Source: Clostridia bacterium
Lineage (GTDB): Bacteria > Bacillota > Clostridia > TANB77 > CAG-508
Reading direction: 5' to 3'
Assembly: GCA_900759475.1 (NCBI GenBank)
Contig: CAAEVK010000037.1
Coordinates: 30,869 to 94,868 of the forward strand
Length of the DNA: 64,000 bases
In this document: piece by piece, positions 57,847 to 64,000 of the stretch
How positions within the stretch are numbered: position 1 is the stretch's first letter
How the letters are laid out: each line of letters opens with the position of its first letter
Notes under the pieces: generated by a model
What the model was told of the DNA's origin: nothing
Databases searched by the model: none
Seen by the model: the letters and a program-made list of their open reading frames with translations, nothing else
Translations under genes and position numbers: made by a program

Positions 57847-59031
57847 ATGACGAAAGTGTATGTTACAGACGAGATAAAATATATTGGGGTAGATGATAAA
57901 ACAATAGACCTATTTGAAGGACAATATGTAGTTCCAAATGGAATATCGTATAATTCATATCTTATAAAAGATTCAAAAAATGTAGTTATGGATACAGTAG
58001 ACAAAAGAGCAACAAAACAATGGATAAATAATTTACAAAAAGAATTAAATGGACAGGCAGTAGATTATTTGGTAGTATCACATTTAGAGCCAGACCATGC
58101 CTATAATATTCAATGGTTAGCAGAAGAATATCCTAACATGAAGATTATAGGCAATGCTAAAACTTTTGCAATGCTACAACAATTTTTCCAAATACAGAAT
58201 TTAGAGCAAAGAAAAATTGTTGTAAAGGAAAATGATGTTATTTCAATAGGAAAGCACCAATTGCAATTTATTATGGCACCAATGGTACACTGGCCAGAGG
58301 TAATGGTAACATATGAGCAAACCGAAAAAATACTTTTTTCTGCAGATGGATTTGGAAAGTTTGGTGCATTGGATACAGATGAAGAATGGGCATGTGAAGC
58401 TAGAAGATACTATTTTAATATTGTAGGAAAATATGGTATACAAGTACAGAACTTATTAAAAAAAGCAAGTACTTTAGACATTAAAATGATATGTCCATTA
58501 CATGGACCTGTTTTAAAAGAAAATTTAGGATATTATTTAGACAAATATTTTGTATGGAGCAGTTATCAACCAGAAGATAAAGGCGTTTTTATTGCGTATG
58601 CATCTATTTATGGAAATACGAAAGAAACAGCAGAAAAATTAGCAGAAATCTTAAAGCAAAAAGGTTTAAAAAATATAGAAATAACAGACTTAGCAAGAGA
58701 TGATATGGCAGAAGCAATTGAAAATGCATTCCGATACGATACTATGGTATTAGCTGCTTCTACTTATAATATGGGTGTGTTTCCTCCAATGGAACAATTT
58801 TTACATCATTTACAAGGTAAAAATTATCAAAAAAGAAAAATAGGTATTATAGAAAATGGTTCATGGGCACCTGCTGCTGCAACTAAAATGAAAGAAATAT
58901 TAGAAACAATGAAGGATATTTCTATTTATAATCCTATTATTACCATTCAGTCAAAGATGACAGATAAGACAATAGAACAAATGGAAAATTTAGCACAAAA
59001 TATATTAAATCAAGAGGAGGTGAAAATATGA
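57847..59031 (+). CDS. fprA: Flavodiiron protein (A-type flavoprotein)
   Basis: 394 residues. A metallo-beta-lactamase-like diiron domain (about 1-240): SHLEPDHAYNIQWL gives the HxExDH ligands, MAPMVHWPEVMVTYE and LHGPV supply further His. A flavodoxin domain (about 245-394) has FIAYASIYGNTKETAEKLA and YNMGVFPPMEQFL. It reduces oxygen or nitric oxide to water or N2O in the cytoplasm, using electrons from rubredoxin encoded next (4-bp ATGA overlap). ATG 57847 has AAGGAGAGG upstream; an ATG 18 bases earlier also has a ribosome site. No in-frame CGG. Confidence 0.93.
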   Translation: MTKVYVTDEIKYIGVDDKTIDLFEGQYVVPNGISYNSYLIKDSKNVVMDTVDKRATKQWINNLQKELNGQAVDYLVVSHLEPDHAYNIQWLAEEYPNMKIIGNAKTFAMLQQFFQIQNLEQRKIVVKENDVISIGKHQLQFIMAPMVHWPEVMVTYEQTEKILFSADGFGKFGALDTDEEWACEARRYYFNIVGKYGIQVQNLLKKASTLDIKMICPLHGPVLKENLGYYLDKYFVWSSYQPEDKGVFIAYASIYGNTKETAEKLAEILKQKGLKNIEITDLARDDMAEAIENAFRYDTMVLAASTYNMGVFPPMEQFLHHLQGKNYQKRKIGIIENGSWAPAAATKMKEILETMKDISIYNPIITIQSKMTDKTIEQMENLAQNILNQEEVKI

Positions 59032-59165
59032 AATATAAATGTGTAGCATGTGGTTATATTTATGATGAAGAAAAAGAAGGAGTAAAATTTGAAGATTTAA
59101 GTGACGATTGGGTATGTCCACTTTGTGGTGTAGGCAAAGATATGTTTGAAAAAGTAGAAGAATAA
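59028..59165 (+). CDS. Rubredoxin
   Basis: A 45-residue one-iron rubredoxin: CVACGYIYDEEKEG and WVCPLCGVGKDMF supply the two CxxC pairs for iron. ATG overlaps the FprA stop (ATGA) with GAGGAGG upstream, so translation is coupled. It donates electrons to the flavodiiron protein, a usual pairing in anaerobes. Confidence 0.95.
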   Translation: MKYKCVACGYIYDEEKEGVKFEDLSDDWVCPLCGVGKDMFEKVEE

Positions 59166-59207
59166 AAAAATAAGAAGGATAAAATTAAAATCCTTCTTAT
59201 TTTTTTA
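59164..59207 (+). terminator. Terminator after rubredoxin
   Basis: AAAAAAATAAGAAGGAT pairs with ATCCTTCTTATTTTTTT, giving a long stem and T run. Confidence 0.88.
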
Positions 59208-59260
59208 AAATTAAATTATTGTCTAAATAATACTTTTTTAAAAAAATTTTTAAAAAAGTA

Positions 59261-59289
59261 TTGCAAAATATAAATTTATATATTAAAAT
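59261..59289 (+). promoter_or_regulatory. Promoter for mraZ
   Basis: TTGCAA at 59261-59266, TAAAAT at 59284-59289, spacer 17. Confidence 0.55.
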
Positions 59290-59295
59290 CTAATT

Positions 59296-59322
59296 AAAGT
59301 GGTACAAAGTGGTGGAAAGTGG
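59296..59322 (+). promoter_or_regulatory. MraZ operator
   Basis: Three direct repeats of AAAGTGG start at 59296, 59306 and 59316, a 10-bp period. MraZ autoregulates through 10-bp-spaced repeats just downstream of its promoter; this placement fits. It overlaps the transcription-start region. Confidence 0.75.
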
Positions 59323-59348
59323 AAGAAAAGTACATGGAGGTGAAAGGT

Positions 59349-59780
59349 TTGTTTATTGGTGAATATGAACACTCTGTAGATGTAAAGGGTAGATTAATTA
59401 TGCCAGCCAAGTTAAGAGAAGAAATTGGGGACAAGTTTGTAGTTACAAAAGGCCTTGATGGATGTTTGTTTGCATATTCACAAAAAGAATGGACAGCCTT
59501 TGAAGAAAAATTAAAAACTTTACCACTTACTAGTAAAAATGCCAGAGATTTTACGAGATTCTTTTTATCAGGTGCAGTTGAATGTGAAATTGACAAACAA
59601 GGGAGATTTTTAATCTCAGGAAATTTAAGAGAATTTGCTAAATTAGAAAAAGAAGTAGTTATTATTGGGGTTAATACTAGAATTGAAATTTGGAGCAAAG
59701 AAAAATGGCAAGAATATAGTCAAAATGATAGTATTAATGTAGACGAAATTGCAGAAAATATGACAATGCTTGGTATATAA
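59349..59780 (+). CDS. mraZ: Transcriptional regulator MraZ
   Basis: 143 residues starting FIGEYEHSVDVKGRLIMPAKLREE; second half VECEIDKQGRFLISGNLREFAKL: the two AbrB-like repeats of MraZ with their DxxGR loops. It represses the division cluster by binding its own promoter. TTG at 59349 gives the canonical N-terminus and has GGAGGTGA at the right spacing; a GTG ten codons upstream is unlikely. It leads the rsmH-ftsL-PBP genes. Confidence 0.94.
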   Translation: MFIGEYEHSVDVKGRLIMPAKLREEIGDKFVVTKGLDGCLFAYSQKEWTAFEEKLKTLPLTSKNARDFTRFFLSGAVECEIDKQGRFLISGNLREFAKLEKEVVIIGVNTRIEIWSKEKWQEYSQNDSINVDEIAENMTMLGI

Positions 59781-60151
59781 CTTTTTTACAAGTTTATATA
59801 AATTTTGCAAAAGAAATTAGAAAAAATACAAAAGAAAAAAATTGAAAATACAAAAGTCAAAGTATACAAAAGATAAAAAACAAACAAAAGAAAAAAGTAA
59901 ATAAAAAATTGTCTACAAAAGATAAAATTTTGCAAAATGAATACCAAGGATAAATTTATATAATTACGAAAGTAAAATGATAAACTTACAAAAGAAAATA
60001 AAAAGTTAAAAGAGGATTTTACAAAGGAATAAAAGAAGTACAAAAGATAAAGTTTAAAACAAAAATGGCATGACAGTTGGTATTAATTAAACTACCAACT
60101 GTTTGTGCTATTTGAAAAGTGAGAAATGAGATATAAGAAGTGAGAATCTAA
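59781..60151 (+). other. A-rich gap between mraZ and rsmH
   Basis: 371 bp without a gene. The top strand is strongly purine-rich with near-identical TACAAAAGATAAA units at 59865, 59914 and 60039. Near the right end (about 60073-60100) a hairpin CAGTTGGTA/TACCAACTG could be a terminator or processing site. No second ribosome site is seen before the rsmH start. Confidence 0.55.
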
Positions 60152-61076
60152 ATGGAATTTAAACATACACCAGTATTATTAAAGGAATGTATAGAAGGAC
60201 TTGCTATAAAACCAGACGGAATTTATGTAGATGGAACAATTGGAGGAGCAGGACATAGTAGTCAAATTATTCAAAAATTGTCAACAAAAGGTTTACTAAT
60301 AGGAATTGACAGAGATAGGGAAGCTCTACAAACTTCTGAAAAAAGACTAGAACAATTTCATAATAAAAAATTAATTCATGGAAATCATGATGACATAAAA
60401 GAAATATTAGAAAATTTATCAATACAATGTGTTGATGGGATTTTATTAGATTTAGGAGTTTCTTCTTATCAACTGGATGAAAAAACAAGAGGATTTAGCT
60501 ATATGGAAGAGGCCAAACTGGATATGAGAATGGATAAAACGCAAAAGTTAACAGCAAAAGACATTGTTAATCATTATTCAGAAAAACAATTAGCAGATAT
60601 GATATTTACCTATGGAGAAGAAAAATTTTCTCGTAAAATAGCTAAAAATATTTGTGAATATAGAAGCCAAAAAGAAATTAATACAACAAAAGAATTAGTA
60701 AAAATTATTGAAAAAAGTATACCAAAATCAAATGATGGACACCCAGCTAAAAGGACTTTTCAAGCAATTAGAATAGAGGTAAATAACGAAATAAAACCAT
60801 TAGAAGAGACTGTATTTAAATGTATTCAATTATTAAAAAGTAAAGGAAGATTATGTATTATAACATTTCATTCATTAGAAGATAGGGCAGTAAAAAATGC
60901 TTATAAAAAAGCTGAACGGAAAATGCACATGTCCACCAGATTTGCCTTATTGTATATGTGGTAGTCAATCCTTTGGAAAAAACATTACTAAAAAGCCAAT
61001 ACTGCCAAGCAAAGAAGAGCAAATCAACAACGAAAGAAGCAAAAGTGCAAAATTAAGAATATTTGAAAAGAGGTGA
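60152..61076 (+). CDS. rsmH: 16S rRNA (cytosine(1402)-N4)-methyltransferase, one CGG shift
   Basis: About 307 residues, the family length. N-terminal FKHTPVLLKECIEGLAIKPDGIYVDGTIGGAGHS; SAM site GIDRDREAL; GILLDLGVSSYQLD; and HPAKRTFQAIRIEVN. In the zero frame the C-terminus is lost at the CGG at 60917; skipping C gives KKAEGKCTCPPDLPYCICGS and the usual tail SKEEQINNERSKSAKLRIFEK, to TGA at 61074-61076. It methylates C1402 of 16S rRNA with S-adenosylmethionine. Confidence 0.97.
60917..60919 (+). other. CGG +1 shift site, rsmH
   Basis: Codon 256, GAA-CGG-A. Skipping C60917 gives KAE-G-KCTCPPDLPYCICG, the strictly conserved RsmH tail. Confidence 0.97.
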
Positions 61077-61082
61077 GAGTAA

Positions 61083-61613
61083 ATGCCATCAACAAGACCA
61101 TATAATCGATATCAATACGAAACCAGCCCTAGAAAACTAGAGCCAATTAAAAATCCAAGAAGAAATACACCAGTTCCTAGAAAAACAACAATGAAAAGTA
61201 CTAAAAAATCACTAGAAGAACAAAAAAAAATCAAAAAACTAGAAAACAACCAAAAAGCAAAGATGGTAATGTATTTAGTTTTGGGGTTTAGTATATTATT
61301 AATGATTGGATATCGAAATTCGCAAATTAATGAAGCATTTACTCAAAACCAAAAATTAGAAAAACAAATCTCGGCTATTCAAAAAGAAAATGAACAGCTA
61401 GAAGTAAACATTCAAAACAGTTTAAATTTAAGTCAAATTGAGCAAGAAGCAAAAGAAAGATTAGGAATGCAAAAATTAAATAGTAAGCAGACTACTTATA
61501 TACAATTACCAAAAAAGGATTATGTAGAGCCAGCAACTGAACAAGTAATTGTACAAGAAGAATCAAAAAATATAATTGATACTATTATTACTTGGTTTAA
61601 AAATATATTTTAA
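61083..61613 (+). CDS. ftsL: FtsL-like division protein
   Basis: 176 residues. A basic, Pro-rich cytoplasmic tail (about 1-60), one membrane helix (about 61-80: VMYLVLGFSILLMIGY) and a coiled-coil extracellular segment with LEKQISAIQKENEQLEVNIQ, then LSQIEQEAKERLGMQKL, the FtsL/DivIC motif. It is a septum-assembly component next to rsmH, six bases downstream. The long tail is a Clostridia feature. Confidence 0.85.
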   Translation: MPSTRPYNRYQYETSPRKLEPIKNPRRNTPVPRKTTMKSTKKSLEEQKKIKKLENNQKAKMVMYLVLGFSILLMIGYRNSQINEAFTQNQKLEKQISAIQKENEQLEVNIQNSLNLSQIEQEAKERLGMQKLNSKQTTYIQLPKKDYVEPATEQVIVQEESKNIIDTIITWFKNIF

Positions 61614-61629
61614 AAAAAGGAAATATTAC

Positions 61630-61692
61630 AAAACTATAACCCAATGAGATTGCACTATAAAGAGTGTATTGCCATTGGGTTATAGTTTTTAT
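61630..61692 (+). terminator. Terminator after ftsL
   Basis: AAAACTATAACCCAATG (61630-61646) pairs perfectly with 61673-61689, then TT. Confidence 0.8.
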
Positions 61693-61742
61693 AATTTTGC
61701 ATATAACAAGAGTAATTTATTAAGGTAAAATTAGTTGTAAGT

Positions 61743-61779
61743 ATTTTACTATAAAAAATTATTAGTAAAATGTTTTTTT
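61743..61779 (+). terminator. Second terminator-like hairpin before the PBP gene
   Basis: ATTTTACTA (61743-61751) pairs with TAGTAAAAT (61763-61771), then a run of seven Ts. Confidence 0.65.
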
Positions 61780-61883
61780 GCTAGTATGGAAAATAGTTAT
61801 AATTTATTGGTTTTAATAATACGATATAAGGAAAGTTACTATAAATAAAAGAAATTAAGAAATAATAAGAAGGGAGAATTTTA

Positions 61884-63875
61884 ATGATAGAAACAGGAAT
61901 TAAGCAAAAAAAAAGATTAAGAAATATGCTATTAATTGTGTTTATTATTTTTGTAACCCTAACAGTAAAGGTTGGTTGGATACAATTTGTACAAGGAAGT
62001 GAACTACAAGCAGGAGCTTATATGCAACAAACACTAGATAGAAGTATTAATCCAAAAAGAGGAACAATTTATGATAGTACAGGGAAAACAGTACTAGCAG
62101 TTAGCAGTACAGTACAAACAATTACTGTTAATCCAACCAATATTCCAAAGCAAGATAAGGAAAAAGTTGCTAATGCTCTTGCTAATATTTTTGAGCTAGA
62201 CTATGAGACTGTTTTAAAAAAAGTAAGTAAAAAAAGCTCTATAGAAACAATTGCTAAAAAAGTAGAAAATTATAAAGCAAATGAATTAAGAACTTGGATG
62301 GAGCAAAACAATATTAGCATAGGAATTAATATTGATGAAGACACTAAACGATACTATCCTTATAATAATTTAGCCTCTCATGTTATTGGATTTTGTGGGA
62401 GTGATAATCAAGGGTTAGATGGTGTAGAAGTAAAATTTGATGAAATTTTAAAAGGGACAAAAGGGCAGATTAAAAAATTAACAGATGGCAAGGGAGGAAA
62501 CTTATTAGAAGGTAGTGAAGAATATGTACCTGCTGTTGATGGCAAAGATATTGTGCTATCTATTAATATGTCTGTACAAGCAATTATAGAAAAATATTTG
62601 AAACAAGCATGTATTGATAATGTTTGTACTGATGGTGGCAATATAATAGTAATGAATCCAAAAACAGGAGACGTTGTAGCAATGGCTACATATCCAGACT
62701 ACAATTTAAATGAGCCATACGAGCCAAATACAGAAGAATTAAAAGCAACTTGGGAGAGTATGACTTCATCTGATAGAACAAAAGCCTTACAACAAATATG
62801 GAGGAATAGAGCAATTGCAGATAGTTATGAACCTGGTTCGACATTTAAACTTTTAACAGCTTCAGCAGCATTAGAAGAAGGAATTACAACAACAGATAAA
62901 GCAGGGGAATTTAATTGTAGTGGAGGAATAGAAATTGCAGGTACAAGGATAAGATGCTGGAGATATTATCGTCCACATGGGGCACAAAGTTTAAGAGATG
63001 CACTAATGAATTCTTGTAATCCCGTATTTATAGAGTTACGGTCAAAAAATTGGAAAAGAAAAATATTATGAATATTTAGAAAAATTTGGACTTTTAGAAA
63101 CAACAGGAATAGAATTAACAGGGGAGGCAGCAGGAATTTTTCTAGAAAAGGAAAAGGTAGGACCAGTAGAATTGGCAACATTAAGTTTTGGACAGAGATT
63201 TAAAATTACTCCATTACAAATGGTAAGAATGGTATCTGCAATTGCCAATAATGGGGTTTTAATGAAGCCTCGTTTAGTAAAACAAATAATAGATAATAGT
63301 ACAGGAAAAATAGAAAACATAGAACCACAAGAACAGTCAAGGGCAATATCAGAAGAAACTGCTAAACAAGTTTTAAGTATGATGGAATCTGTTGTAGCAG
63401 AAGGAACAGGAAAAAATGCTCGGCGTATTAGGGTATCGAATTGGAGGAAAAACAGGGACATCAGAAGATGGTGTTAATACAGGAAAATATGTAACCTCTT
63501 TTGTTGGAGTAGCGCCAATTTCTAATCCACAAGTGGTTGTATTAATTACACTGTATAATCCAACTGGTGAAGGGGGACACCAAGGTGGTGGTGTTGCAGC
63601 ACCAATTGCTTCTCAAGTTTTAAGCGAAATACTGCCTGTATTAGAAATTAGTCCTGACAAGGTGAATGAAGAAAATGTAAAACAAAGCGTAATTGTACCA
63701 GAAGTAAGAAACTTAACAGTAAAAGAGGCACTAAAAGTTTTAAAAGAGGTGGGATTAGAAGGTGTAATTAATACAGAACAGGAAATAGACGAAGAAAATA
63801 CAATTATAACAGAACAGCTACCAAAACCAGGACTTAGTATTATACAAGGAACGCGGAATAGAATTAAGTATTTAA
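61884..63875 (+). CDS. Class B penicillin-binding protein (FtsI/SpoVD type) with one PASTA domain, three CGG shifts
   Basis: About 662 residues, in the division cluster. Helix (about 14-33), KRGTIYDSTGKTVLAVSST, active site YEPGSTFKLLTA. CGG at 63039: skipping C gives NPVFIELGQKIGKEKYY; CGG at 63421: gives GKNAGVLGYRIGGKTGTSE (KTG box); CGG at 63854: gives PKPGLSIIQGTGIELSI and TAA at 63873-63875, the normal end of a PASTA domain. Without the last shift it would run to 63922 with an atypical tail. It crosslinks septal peptidoglycan; a two-PASTA paralogue is at 42783. Confidence 0.95.
63039..63041 (+). other. CGG +1 shift site 1, division PBP
   Basis: Codon 386, TTA-CGG-T. Skipping C63039 gives FIEL-G-QKIGKEKYY, typical of the transpeptidase after SCNP. 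Confidence 0.95.
63421..63423 (+). other. CGG +1 shift site 2, division PBP
   Basis: GCT-CGG-C. Skipping C63421 gives KNA-G-VLGYRIGGKTGTSE, which includes the KTG catalytic motif. Confidence 0.96.
63854..63856 (+). other. CGG +1 shift site 3, division PBP PASTA end
   Basis: ACG-CGG-A. Skipping C63854 gives IIQGT-G-IELSI stop, a normal PASTA end; the unshifted reading adds a Lys/Arg-rich tail of about 22 residues. Confidence 0.7.
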
Positions 63876-64000
63876 ATAGTAAAGCTTACAAGCAAATATG
63901 TATAGTTGTTAGAGAAAAATAGAAATATTATTTATTGTAAACTATATAAGGATATGTTATTATTATGTCATAAAAAAAGAAATATATTGATTTAAAAATA

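Overview
The window is AT-rich DNA from a low-GC Gram-positive anaerobe, most likely an uncultured member of the Clostridia. The signs are strong AGGAGG ribosome sites, rho-independent terminators, class D sortases with an LPKTG surface protein, an mraZ-rsmH-ftsL-PBP division cluster, an FprA flavoprotein with rubredoxin (oxygen detoxification in anaerobes), and a PBP with PASTA domains. Most of it is housekeeping sequence. The left end (1-3300) is accessory: a tyrosine integrase, a UDG-like and a radical SAM gene, and an AbiEi antitoxin remnant.

The main discovery is in the reading frames. By hand I found 22 in-frame CGG triplets in recognisable genes. At every one the conserved protein continues in the +1 frame, starting at the GGN that follows the C. 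Skipping that C restores a family glycine: Walker A of ComM, GDGINDSP of an Mg P-type ATPase, the SGGQ signature of an ABC exporter, the C-terminus of RsmH, and codon 3 of ThyA. I found no in-frame CGG that must be read as arginine. About 70 CGG trinucleotides that straddle codons in the same genes cause no shift. CGG therefore acts as a frame-dependent +1 shift signal, or CGGN is read as a four-base glycine codon. I join the split ORFs into single genes on this basis and list every site.

Layout: 1-3300 integrase and island remnants; 3301-12860 CHAP protein, lipoprotein, FAD/Rieske oxidoreductase, tRNA-Arg, Gdt1-like transporter, DUF5711-like protein, CvpA, LytR-CpsA-Psr protein, D-Ala-D-Ala carboxypeptidase, ComEA; 13028-18231 zinc-ribbon/Vsr-like protein, acyl-CoA ligase, initiator tRNA, dGTPase; 18553-25809 two ABC transport systems; 26011-28791 comM-dprA-yraN; 28831-34181 alpha-amylase, AbrB and Xre regulators, TrmL, S66 peptidase, ThyA-FolA; 34368-46050 Mg ATPase, TrmB, DUF362 ferredoxin, short-chain dehydrogenase, PurB-PurA, PASTA-PBP, RsmA; 46316-50307 MarR with a paired ABC exporter; 50606-57577 a surface cluster with two sortases, an LPXTG cohesin-like protein, a dockerin-bearing cell-wall hydrolase and a second cohesin-like membrane protein; 57847-59165 fprA-rubredoxin; 59349-63875 the mraZ division cluster.

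A dispersed palindromic repeat of about 75-125 bp occurs in at least five intergenic regions (near 2.9, 7.5, 10.7, 30.4 and 34.3 kb). A 27-bp inverted repeat sits upstream of purA. Stop codons are otherwise standard: TAA, TAG and TGA all terminate genes here.
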